Source: Opitutia bacterium
Lineage (GTDB): Bacteria; Verrucomicrobiota; Verrucomicrobiia; Opitutales; Seribacteraceae
DNA: 5,101 bases
NCBI GenBank assembly: GCA_018695085.1
Contig: JABHOU010000412.1
Location: 1-5,101, forward strand
Reading direction: 5' to 3'
Shown in pieces: positions 1 to 5,101 of this stretch; positions within the stretch are counted from its first letter, which is position 1, and the number at the start of each line of letters is the position of its first letter. The notes under the pieces were generated by a model. The model was not told where the DNA came from, searched no databases, and saw only the letters and a list, made by a program, of their open reading frames with translations. The position numbers and the translations under genes are program-made.

Positions 1-356
1 ATGCAGTGGCCATGACGGTTGCCATGAAGTGTCTCGAGCTTGCTCGGGAGCGAAATATCGTGGGTCGATTGGAGCAGTTAGGCTCTCGCCTCTCGACGGG
101 TCTTTCCGATGCCGGAACAAAGCATGGCTTTTCGTTTCGCCTTACGGGTCCGCCCGCGATGCCCTTTCCTTGGTTTGATGGGGATGAAAATCTCTACCTG
201 TTGCAACAATTCTGCGAACTTTGCGCCTTGGAGGGAGTTTTCTTTCACCCTCACCATAACTGGTTTCTTTGCGGGGCCCATGACGATGCGACGATTGATC
301 AAGCAGTCGAGGTCGCTTCGGTTGCGTTCTCCAAGCTGACTGCGGAAAAAGGCTAG
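1..356 (+). CDS. Class III PLP-dependent aminotransferase, glutamate-1-semialdehyde aminomutase-like (3' end only)
   Basis: The reading frame is open to the left edge (first whole codon at 3-5) and ends with TAG at 354-356, so about 117 C-terminal residues are visible. The GTG at 6 is an internal codon, not a believable start. The segment matches the small C-terminal domain of class III aminotransferases of the glutamate-1-semialdehyde aminomutase type: a helix ending in a LARERNIVGRLEQLG-like stretch, a central 'G(P)PAM' turn, a helix ending in a GVFFHPHHNWF-like strand, and a final 'AHDDATIDQAVEVA' helix that mirrors the family's AHT-x-x-DIDRTLEAA end. The PLP lysine and cofactor-binding residues lie outside the window, so activity cannot be judged. 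Class III aminotransferases of this type occur in surface-sugar and nonulosonic-acid clusters; here it faces a Maf-type gene and sits near pseB/pseI. Its substrate is unknown. It is not PseC, which belongs to the DegT/DnrJ/EryC1 family. Confidence 0.8.
   Translation, partial: AVAMTVAMKCLELARERNIVGRLEQLGSRLSTGLSDAGTKHGFSFRLTGPPAMPFPWFDGDENLYLLQQFCELCALEGVFFHPHHNWFLCGAHDDATIDQAVEVASVAFSKLTAEKG
353..356. other. Interlocked convergent stop codons (CTAG)
   Basis: The plus-strand aminotransferase ends with TAG at 354-356 and the minus-strand Maf-type gene ends with TAG read from 355-353. Both stops share the palindrome CTAG, so the coding regions overlap by four bases and no space remains for a terminator between them. 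Any termination signal for either gene would have to lie inside the other gene. Confidence 0.9.
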
Positions 357-1906
357 GCGAAGGTTTCCGTAAGGAGTCGGGTTAGAAATTCATCCGAAGG
401 TTCGGCTGCGACTAGGGCGTCTTCCAGCAACCAGAGGATGCGGCGGAGTTCCCTTATTCTTAGGTCCAGTTCATCGGAGCTAGGTTGTTTGCCCGGACCG
501 ACTTCCGGCATTACGGCAAAGGAGTAATCGCCGATCAAGGCGGCGATATCTTGATTTCCGAGAAGTTCGTGAAGATACCTAAGCTTTTCGTGGGGTGGGG
601 CGTTTTTCTTGGCAAGGAGCGGTCGAAGGTTTTTCCATGCCTCGTCGCAGCGAGTGGCTAGTAGAGTGAGCACTTGGTCCAGACCTTGACCCGAAATGGT
701 GCGCCGTTCCGTAAAGACATTGGAGTCCGGCTCGTAGGGGGTAAGGCTTTCGGCAAGGGCTTCGCGGAGCTCGTCGACCTGTTCCGGATGTATTACGATG
801 GATCCTTCCAGTAAGGCTCCCCGGTCGTTGAGGTTGATTACGTTTCTACCTCGAGAGATTCGAGCGCAGTTTTCCGATGTTTCGCTCCAGTCGGAAAGGA
901 AAGGCGTGGAAACTGTTTCGGAATGATTGCCGGGGATGTCGTGGCAGACGTTTGCATGGATTTGCACATGAGAGCGTCCCGTGTTTTCGGCATAACGATC
1001 GGTGCCGTCCCCTCCTCCCGCCAGATCCATGCCCACCAGCATGATTGCGGAAGGTCCCATGAATTCGGCCACGAGCATTGCGGCCAGTCCGGCATTATTT
1101 ACAGCGAGAAGGCTGGTTTTGGGTATCCCTTTTCCAGCGAGCCAATCCTCAGTCATAACTCTTCCGGAGAGGTAGCGTATGTCGTCTCCCCAGCGTTGCG
1201 ACCAACTCGAGTGCGATTGGGTGGAAAGAATGGCGATGCCAGGACGATAATCTATGGAAGTACAGGAGTCGTGACTTTTTTCGGGATCGATGCTGACTAC
1301 GAAGTCGGGATCTATCCCCGCATCCTTCAACGCCCTGAGGGCACTGTCTGCGGCAACCACGAGAGGCTTTGGGAATCCATCCTTAATGAGCGGCAAGGTG
1401 ATGTCCAGCGATGGGCCGGCTCCGACTACCACGGCGAGGTTCTCTTGGGCCGAATCTCTCCATTTTTCGGGCATTCGTGAGCGGAGATATCCTGCGAGGT
1501 TTCGAAAAACCTGTTCTTGCCTAAGCACGCCCGTGTCGGATCTCGTTCGGCGGGCTCTCAAGGTCGAATCGATCGAAGAAATGACTAGGTCCAGGATTGG
1601 CGCATACGCGTTTTCATCATCTTCAGCGACATGTGAACTGACTTTGACTGTGGGCGGTTTATCGTAGTCGAGGCGAAGGAATTCGTCGATGGTCTCGGAG
1701 AGCTTGTTTGGGTCGGCATTTCTATCTAGGCAATGGACGTTGGCAGGATAGGAGGAAGGGAAGTTTTCTGTTGGCGGTGCGATCCAGAGAACACCTTTGG
1801 GATAAACCTCGGCTTCGGAAGAGAGGACTGTCTCTTCGAGTGGGCCCAATAAAATGGCTGAGACAGCTCCCTCGGAACTTGTTTCTGATAGCCATGGCGA
1901 ATTCAT
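353..1906 (-). CDS. DUF115 / MptE-like motility-associated factor (Maf-type flagellin glycosylation protein)
   Basis: Using the ATG at 1906 the protein has 517 residues; a TTG at 1930 would add eight (525). Neither start has a clear Shine-Dalgarno sequence; I prefer ATG. The N-terminal third (about 1-150) is poorly conserved. The central domain is recognisable as the DUF115/6-hydroxymethylpterin pyrophosphokinase MptE-like fold: VVVGAGPSLD (about 159-168), an AADSALRAL stretch (about 185-193), DPDFVVSIDP (about 199-208), and 'MLVGMDLAGGG' followed by D-x-Y (about 289-305). The C-terminal part (about 380-517) is helical and charged, without signal peptide or membrane segment, so a cytoplasmic protein is expected. 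Family knowledge: Maf proteins (Campylobacter, Aeromonas, Magnetospirillum, Clostridium) are needed for transfer of pseudaminic or legionaminic acid to flagellin and act as glycosyltransferases. The neighbouring pseB-pseI pair supports that role. The exact donor sugar and acceptor are inferred. It is divergent from pseB and overlaps the stop of the aminotransferase gene. Confidence 0.85.
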   Translation of the reverse strand: MNSPWLSETSSEGAVSAILLGPLEETVLSSEAEVYPKGVLWIAPPTENFPSSYPANVHCLDRNADPNKLSETIDEFLRLDYDKPPTVKVSSHVAEDDENAYAPILDLVISSIDSTLRARRTRSDTGVLRQEQVFRNLAGYLRSRMPEKWRDSAQENLAVVVGAGPSLDITLPLIKDGFPKPLVVAADSALRALKDAGIDPDFVVSIDPEKSHDSCTSIDYRPGIAILSTQSHSSWSQRWGDDIRYLSGRVMTEDWLAGKGIPKTSLLAVNNAGLAAMLVAEFMGPSAIMLVGMDLAGGGDGTDRYAENTGRSHVQIHANVCHDIPGNHSETVSTPFLSDWSETSENCARISRGRNVINLNDRGALLEGSIVIHPEQVDELREALAESLTPYEPDSNVFTERRTISGQGLDQVLTLLATRCDEAWKNLRPLLAKKNAPPHEKLRYLHELLGNQDIAALIGDYSFAVMPEVGPGKQPSSDELDLRIRELRRILWLLEDALVAAEPSDEFLTRLLTETFA

Positions 1907-2022
1907 GAAAATTTCTGATTTGGTCAACAAACGGTCTGTTCGTCACATTCCTAAGGGACGATTAGTTCGTCCTCGTTTCGGATGGACTAAGAGAGCATAA
2001 AAAGGTTTATTGGTAACTAGCC
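1907..2022. promoter_or_regulatory. Divergent intergenic control region between the Maf-type gene and pseB
   Basis: These 116 bases (92 if the TTG start of the minus-strand gene is used) must hold the promoters for both divergent genes. A weak sigma70-like pair reads toward pseB: TTTCGG at 1976-1981 and TAAAAA at 1998-2003 with a 16-base spacer; this is only suggestive. No good sigma70, sigma28 or sigma54 match was found toward the minus-strand gene. An AAAAAGG run at 1999-2005 lies 17 bases before the pseB ATG, too far for a usual ribosome binding site. Confidence 0.45.
1956..1972. repeat. Perfect 6-bp inverted repeat, possible operator
   Basis: GGACGA (1956-1961) and TCGTCC (1967-1972) are perfect reverse complements separated by five bases (TTAGT). 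The dyad sits in the middle of the divergent gap, about 50 bases from each start, where a shared regulator could bind. A 6-bp dyad can arise by chance, and no binding-protein family is recognised. Confidence 0.35.
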
Positions 2023-3027
2023 ATGCTAAACGGCAAATCAATTCTTGTGACTGGAGGTACCGGTTCCTTTGGGCAAAGTTTCATCAAGACGCTTCTTGAT
2101 CGTTACGAGCCCCATCGTGTCATCGTCTATTCTCGAGACGAGTGGAAGCAGTCCGAAATGGCTGCGAAACCCGAGTTTAAGCATTCTGCAGTTCGGTTTT
2201 TTCTCGGTGACGTACGTGATGGTGATCGTTTGAATCGAGCCATGCGCGGAGTCGACTACGTTGTGCATTCTGCAGCCCTTAAGCAAGTTCCCGCCGCCGA
2301 GTACAACCCGCACGAATTCATCAAGACTAACGTGAACGGGGCTACGAACATCGTGGAGGCCGCATTGACTGCAGGTGTAAAAAAGGTAGTGGCTTTGAGC
2401 ACGGATAAAGCGGTGAACCCGGTTAACCTGTACGGAGCGACCAAGCTTTGTTCAGACAAGGTGTTCGTTGCCGCGAATAGCTATGCGGGAGAGGGAGGTA
2501 CCACTTTTTCGGTTGTTCGCTACGGCAACGTCGTAGGATCCCGTGGAAGCGTGATTCCTCTTTTTTGTCGTCAACGCGAAAACGGAAAGATCACGGTGAC
2601 CGATCCCGACATGACGCGCTTTCTGATAACCCTGGATCAGGGTGTGGAGTTTGTTCTTCGAAGCTTGGACGTGATGGTGGGGGGCGAGTTGTTCGTGCCT
2701 AAGATTCCCGCTTGTACGGTTTCCGACATTGCCCAAGTTGTCGCTCCGGACTGCGAATGGGAAGTATTGGGTCTGCGACCGGGCGAAAAAGTGCACGAGG
2801 TTCTCATTCCCGAAGACGAAGCCAGAAATGTTCTTGAGTTCGATGATCATTTCGTTATCCAGCCCATTCAGTCGTTTTGGGGGAATAAAATTGGGATTCT
2901 TGGCGGTGTTTCTTGTTCTCCGGGTTTCCGATATGCAAGTAACAGCAATTGCGAAACTTTCACTAAGGAGCAGCTGACCGCGCTTCTAGCCGATTACCTA
3001 CCTGCCAATCGGCGGGAATCGGAATAA
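2023..3027 (+). CDS. pseB: UDP-N-acetylglucosamine 4,6-dehydratase (inverting), PseB
   Basis: A complete 334-residue protein, the usual size for PseB/FlaA1 (about 330-340). It is a cytoplasmic extended short-chain dehydrogenase: NAD(P)-binding TGGTGSFG at 10-17, YSRDE at 36-40, GDVRD at 62-66, 'HSAALKQVPAAEYNP' at 82-96, STDKA at 126-130 and YGATK at 137-141. The Thr127/Asp128/Lys129 and Tyr137/Lys141 set matches the catalytic residues known for FlaA1. Later family motifs are RYGNVVGSRGSVIP (167-179), MTRF (197-200) and GLRPGEK (250-256). PseB removes water from UDP-GlcNAc and inverts C5 to give UDP-2-acetamido-2,6-dideoxy-beta-L-arabino-hex-4-ulose, the first step of pseudaminic-acid synthesis. 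ATG at 2023 places the Rossmann motif at the family's normal position. pseI follows after 21 bases, so the two are probably co-transcribed. The alternative, a polysaccharide 4,6-dehydratase of the CapD type, is less likely given the size and the pseI neighbour. Confidence 0.93.
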   Translation: MLNGKSILVTGGTGSFGQSFIKTLLDRYEPHRVIVYSRDEWKQSEMAAKPEFKHSAVRFFLGDVRDGDRLNRAMRGVDYVVHSAALKQVPAAEYNPHEFIKTNVNGATNIVEAALTAGVKKVVALSTDKAVNPVNLYGATKLCSDKVFVAANSYAGEGGTTFSVVRYGNVVGSRGSVIPLFCRQRENGKITVTDPDMTRFLITLDQGVEFVLRSLDVMVGGELFVPKIPACTVSDIAQVVAPDCEWEVLGLRPGEKVHEVLIPEDEARNVLEFDDHFVIQPIQSFWGNKIGILGGVSCSPGFRYASNSNCETFTKEQLTALLADYLPANRRESE

Positions 3028-3048
3028 TTCGGCTTTCCCGCTTTTTCA

Positions 3049-4101
3049 ATGAACGGCAACCTCATTGTAGAGGCTCTCCGTTCCACCTCCGTTCCGCCCG
3101 TCGTTGTGGCTGAGTTGTCGGGAAATCATCGTGGCGAACTCGACCATGCGTTAGCTCTTGTTGACGCCGCCGCCGATTCCGGAGCGGACGCGGTGAAGCT
3201 TCAGACCTATCGACCCGATACGATAACAATCGATTCTCGGGACGATCGTTTTTTGATTACCGAAGGTCTTTGGGCGGGACGATACCTTGCCGATCTTTAC
3301 GCAGAAGCCATGACTCCCTGGGAATGGCATCCTGCCTTGGCCGAACGTGCCGCCGAACATGGTATGGCGCTTTTTAGCTCTCCTTTTGACGAGACAGCAG
3401 TCGATTTCTTGGAGGAAAGCATTGATCCTCCTCTCCACAAGATCGCATCCTTCGAGCTGAATCACTTTCCCTTGCTTCGGAAGGTTGCGCGTACCGGGAA
3501 GCCAGTAGCGGCGAGTGTCGGTGCCTCGACTGGTGATGAGATTACGGAAGCCGTTTCCTTGCTTCGAACGGAAGGGTGCCCTCTGGTCGTCCTTCTCCAA
3601 TGCGTGAGCCAGTACCCGGCTGACCCTAAGGACTTTCACCTATCGAGCCTAGCCAGATTGTCTGCTAAGTTCGACGTGGTTTCAGGCGTTTCCGATCACT
3701 CTTCGGGGCATGTCGTCCCTGTCGTGGCGACTACTCTAGGCGCCCGATTGATCGAGAAGCATCTCGTGCTTGATCGAAATGACGGTTCGATTGATGCGGG
3801 TTTCTCTATGGAGCCTAGTGAGTTCCGAGAGATGGTCGATGCGGTGCACTCGGCTCATTCCGCGTTGGGAGAACCGAAAATCGGCTTAAACGACAGGAAC
3901 CATCCCTCGCGTCGATTTCGCCGTTCCATCCTCGTTTCCGGGTCCATTCGAAAGGGAGAGAAACTCAGTACTGAGAATTTACGTGTCGCTCGTCCCGCGG
4001 ATGGTTTGTCGCCGGCTCGGTGGGATGAGGTCATCGGCAAAGAGGCCGCTTGCGACATGGAACCCGGGCATCCGCTGGAACCTGGAGATTGGGTCGAGTA
4101 G
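3049..4101 (+). CDS. pseI: Pseudaminic acid synthase PseI (NeuB/SAF family)
   Basis: A complete 350-residue NeuB-family synthase of typical length. An N-terminal TIM barrel (about 15-280) shows AELSGNH (21-27), DAVKLQTY (48-55 region), FSSPFDETAVDFLE (109-122), KIASFE (131-136), LLQCVSQYP (182-190), SDHSSGH (215-221) and IEKHLVLDRNDGS (235-247). His217 and His238 correspond to the metal-binding histidines of NeuB. A C-terminal SAF (antifreeze-like) domain starts near RRSILV (291-296) and includes ENLRVARPADGL (309-320) and IGKEA (329-333). The enzyme condenses 2,4-diacetamido-2,4,6-trideoxy-altrose with phosphoenolpyruvate to form pseudaminic acid. PseI is preferred over sialic or legionaminic synthase because of the 'GLWAGRYLADLYAEAMTPWEW' type segment (73-93), characteristic of PseI, and the pseB neighbour. 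Some motif positions differ from the usual form: SVGAS (156-160) where STGMA is common, and GFS (251-253) where SFS is usual. No Shine-Dalgarno sequence precedes the ATG. Confidence 0.92.
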   Translation: MNGNLIVEALRSTSVPPVVVAELSGNHRGELDHALALVDAAADSGADAVKLQTYRPDTITIDSRDDRFLITEGLWAGRYLADLYAEAMTPWEWHPALAERAAEHGMALFSSPFDETAVDFLEESIDPPLHKIASFELNHFPLLRKVARTGKPVAASVGASTGDEITEAVSLLRTEGCPLVVLLQCVSQYPADPKDFHLSSLARLSAKFDVVSGVSDHSSGHVVPVVATTLGARLIEKHLVLDRNDGSIDAGFSMEPSEFREMVDAVHSAHSALGEPKIGLNDRNHPSRRFRRSILVSGSIRKGEKLSTENLRVARPADGLSPARWDEVIGKEAACDMEPGHPLEPGDWVE

Positions 4102-4152
4102 GTTTTTACTGGATCAGTCCTTTCGGCTTTTCCGAAAAAAAGTCATTCACAT

Positions 4153-4182
4153 TTGGCAACCTACGCTAATTGGCGCTATAGT
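4153..4182 (+). promoter_or_regulatory. Sigma70-like promoter for the sigma region 4 gene
   Basis: TTGGCA at 4153-4158 and TATAGT at 4177-4182 each match five of six consensus bases, with an 18-base spacer. Transcription would start near 4189, leaving a leader of about 65 bases before the ATG at 4254. It implies that the small gene can be transcribed independently of pseB-pseI. A second TTGACT lies at 4205-4210 but lacks a matching -10 box. Confidence 0.5.
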
Positions 4183-4196
4183 ATTTTCTAAGCGTA
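4162..4196. repeat. Inverted repeat flanking the -10 box, possible operator
   Basis: TACGCT (4162-4167) and AGCGTA (4191-4196) are perfect reverse complements separated by 23 bases. The arms fall in the promoter spacer and at the predicted transcription start, on either side of TATAGT. With single-base bulges the match extends to about ten bases per arm (CCT-ACGCT-A against its complement in CTAAGCGTAAGG). This placement suits a repressor site, but no regulator is identified. Confidence 0.35.
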
Positions 4197-4253
4197 AGGT
4201 AGCGTTGACTTGTTTGTAATGCTTTCTTCCTGCATTTTGCTACTACTAAGATA

Positions 4254-4502
4254 ATGACGGTTAAATTGGGGACGGACATCGATACCATGGTGGTGCCTCG
4301 ATTTCGTGGGAACACAGACGAACGTCTACGCAAGGCGTGTATTTGGGTGTCTCGCAACTGTCCTGGTCGTCGTCTGACATTGGAAGAAATAGGACGTGTC
4401 ATGGGAGTTACTCGTGAGCGAGTCCGCCAAATCGAGGCCAGAGCTCTTCGTAAGCTTCGTCACCCCTCGCGAATGAATATTCTTAACGAGTTGAGGCCTT
4501 GA
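4254..4502 (+). CDS. Small sigma-70 region 4-only DNA-binding protein
   Basis: A complete 82-residue, strongly basic protein. Residues 41-73 form an almost consensus sigma-70 region 4.2 helix-turn-helix: LTLEEIGRVMGVTRERVRQ followed by IEARALRKLRHPSR. The recognition-helix residues of housekeeping sigma (TRERVRQIE) are kept, so contact with a TTGACA-like -35 box is plausible. The short tail (MNILNELRP) resembles the end of RpoD. Regions 1-3 are absent, and residues 1-40 do not look like a normal region 4.1, so it cannot act alone as a sigma factor. The frame is closed by TGA at 4206-4208 and no other start codon lies before ATG 4254, so this is not the tail of an interrupted longer gene in the same frame. 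It may be a transcription regulator, a decoy for -35 sites or an RNA-polymerase-associated factor; its role is unknown. No link to the sugar genes is shown beyond position. Confidence 0.8.
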   Translation: MTVKLGTDIDTMVVPRFRGNTDERLRKACIWVSRNCPGRRLTLEEIGRVMGVTRERVRQIEARALRKLRHPSRMNILNELRP

Positions 4503-4531
4503 ATAGTTTCGCTACAGGATTTTTCATTTAA

Positions 4532-4551
4532 CGAACAACCTCAAATGTTCG
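4532..4551. terminator. Hairpin between convergent genes, probable bidirectional terminator
   Basis: CGAACA (4532-4537) pairs perfectly with TGTTCG (4546-4551) around an eight-base loop. On + it is followed by C and TTTT (4553-4556); on the minus strand it is followed by TTAAATGAAAAAT, which is T/A-rich. It lies between the stop of the sigma-like gene (4502) and the stop of the MOSC gene (4555). The stem is short and not GC-rich, so termination strength is doubtful. Confidence 0.45.
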
Positions 4552-4554
4552 CTT

Positions 4555-5055
4555 TTAAGTGTGGATAAGCAATTCCACCGGTCCCATATGGAGCTTCCCA
4601 TCACTTAGGACGCGAGTTCGCAGACCGCCTTGACCCTTTAGGAACTTTTCAGTTCCGGGAGCTACGGCTTCATCCATCCAGTAACATGGAGTGCATTCCT
4701 GAACGCCCTCGAATTCAACCTCTCCAAGTCTGAAGCATTTACCTATGAGCTGGTTTAAGTCTAACCCGCGCATGAACACATTACGGCGGTATACCTCGGG
4801 GGGGTGGTTTGAGCTGAATTTTGTTTGCACAGATTCATGTACGGCTTCGTCAAAAAAAGTAATCTGGGCTTTATAGTTGTCCTTAAAGCCGAAATATCGA
4901 TCTCCACGGATTCCTTTCCCCGTTACACATTCCACCATTTGTTGGGAAGACACCTTGTGGTGAGATCTGCCCAAACCGTGGCGTCCTTTAAAATCATGTC
5001 CTTCTGAGATGAATAATGCGATGATTTCAACCCTGCCTGTCATCATTTTCACCAT
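4555..5055 (-). CDS. MOSC-domain protein (stand-alone)
   Basis: A complete 166-residue protein that is almost entirely one MOSC (molybdenum cofactor sulfurase C-terminal) domain. Visible features are the N-terminal strand MTGRVEIIALFIS (5-17), GKGIRGDRYFG (47-56 region), RRNVFMRGLDLNQLIGK (90-106), FRLGEVEFEG (108-117), the CTPC pair (Cys121, Cys124) and GGLRTRVLSDG (143-153). In the family a conserved cysteine in the 'PC' position (here Cys124) is thought to carry sulfur or contact the molybdenum cofactor. No signal peptide or membrane segment is seen, so a cytoplasmic location is expected. Stand-alone bacterial MOSC proteins mostly lack a proven substrate; YiiM/YcbX relatives act in reduction of N-hydroxylated compounds, but membership there is not shown. 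ATG at 5055 is used; ATGs at 5046 and 5043 (Met4, Met5) are alternatives, and the latter starts right at the conserved strand. There is no functional tie to the pseudaminic genes. Confidence 0.85.
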   Translation of the reverse strand: MVKMMTGRVEIIALFISEGHDFKGRHGLGRSHHKVSSQQMVECVTGKGIRGDRYFGFKDNYKAQITFFDEAVHESVQTKFSSNHPPEVYRRNVFMRGLDLNQLIGKCFRLGEVEFEGVQECTPCYWMDEAVAPGTEKFLKGQGGLRTRVLSDGKLHMGPVELLIHT

Positions 5056-5058
5056 GCA

Positions 5059-5071
5059 AAGATCGTATCTT
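5059..5071. repeat. Short inverted repeat in the MOSC gene leader
   Basis: AAGAT (5059-5063) and ATCTT (5067-5071) are perfect reverse complements around a three-base loop, ending four bases upstream of the ATG at 5055. In the transcript this would be a weak AT-rich hairpin close to the start codon. It could be a chance match. Confidence 0.3.
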
Positions 5072-5096
5072 CAGGCAAAGTAATTTATTTTGCTTG
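5072..5096. promoter_or_regulatory. 25-base near-palindrome upstream of the MOSC gene, candidate operator
   Basis: Around the central T at 5084 the arms CAGGCAAAGTAA (5072-5083) and TTATTTTGCTTG (5085-5096) are reverse complements at ten of twelve positions; the two differences are G-T pairs (5074/5094 and 5080/5088). It lies 16 bases upstream of the MOSC start, where a dimeric regulator could overlap the promoter. The -35/-10 boxes of the gene could not be assigned, and the window ends five bases beyond the element. Confidence 0.45.
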
Positions 5097-5101
5097 GCAT
5101 C

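Noticed and set aside
6..356. Separate 116-residue protein starting at GTG 6
   Set aside because: The frame is open to the window edge and the residues match the C-terminal domain of a longer aminotransferase, so this is a truncated view and not a small gene.
923..1480. 185-residue open frame on + inside the Maf-type gene
   Set aside because: It is fully antisense to a clearly conserved DUF115 coding region, has no recognisable domain, and its composition looks like a shadow frame.
1928..1930. TTG at 1930 as the start of the Maf-type gene
   Set aside because: It adds only eight residues, uses a rarer start codon and has no ribosome binding site; ATG at 1906 is preferred, though TTG cannot be excluded.
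2452..2850. 132-residue open frame on the minus strand inside pseB
   Set aside because: It overlaps conserved PseB motifs in full and resembles no protein family.
3151..3639. 162-residue open frame on the minus strand inside pseI
   Set aside because: It lies wholly within the well-conserved PseI barrel, shows no domain and is rich in Arg/Gly as expected for an antisense shadow.
4121..4140. Hairpin TTTCGG / CCGAAA after pseI as a terminator
   Set aside because: The stem is followed by a run of A on + and not T, so it does not have the form of an intrinsic terminator for pseB-pseI.
1..5101. CRISPR array, tRNA/rRNA, insertion sequence or phage attachment site
   Set aside because: No regularly spaced repeats, transposase, RNA-gene signature or flanking direct repeats were seen; nearly all of the window is accounted for by coding sequence.

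Overview
This window carries part of a nonulosonic-acid (pseudaminic-acid type) flagellin-glycosylation locus, followed by two small unrelated-looking genes. All assignments come from reading the protein sequences; no database search was possible. Base composition is moderate, none of the five visible start codons has a convincing Shine-Dalgarno sequence at normal spacing, and a stand-alone RpoD-like sigma region 4 protein and a small MOSC protein are present. Together these fit a flagellated Gram-negative bacterium. My best guess is Verrucomicrobiota (Opitutae-like), but this is inference and only moderately supported.

Layout. Bases 1-356 hold the C-terminal end of a class III (glutamate-1-semialdehyde aminomutase-like) aminotransferase on +. 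It converges on a long minus-strand gene (353-1906, possibly from 1930) encoding a DUF115/MptE-like protein of the Maf motility-associated factor type. The two stop codons interlock in one CTAG. A divergent control region of about 116 bases (1907-2022) separates this gene from pseB (2023-3027) and pseI (3049-4101), which form a tight + strand pair. A 152-base gap holds a sigma70-like promoter and an inverted repeat. It leads to an 82-residue sigma-70 region 4 protein (4254-4502). A small hairpin, probably a two-way terminator, separates this from a convergent minus-strand MOSC-domain gene (4555-5055). A 25-base near-palindrome lies just upstream of the MOSC gene.

How the genes work together. 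PseB makes the first pathway intermediate from UDP-GlcNAc. PseI condenses the later 6-deoxy-hexose intermediate with phosphoenolpyruvate to give the nine-carbon sugar. Maf-family DUF115 proteins are associated with moving the CMP-activated sugar onto flagellin. PseC, PseH, PseG and PseF are not in the window; the left-edge aminotransferase suggests more sugar-modification genes to the left. No wholly new system is evident. The items most worth a second look are the region-4-only sigma-like protein with its own decorated promoter, the MOSC upstream palindrome, and the divergent Maf/pseB arrangement with a class III aminotransferase nearby.
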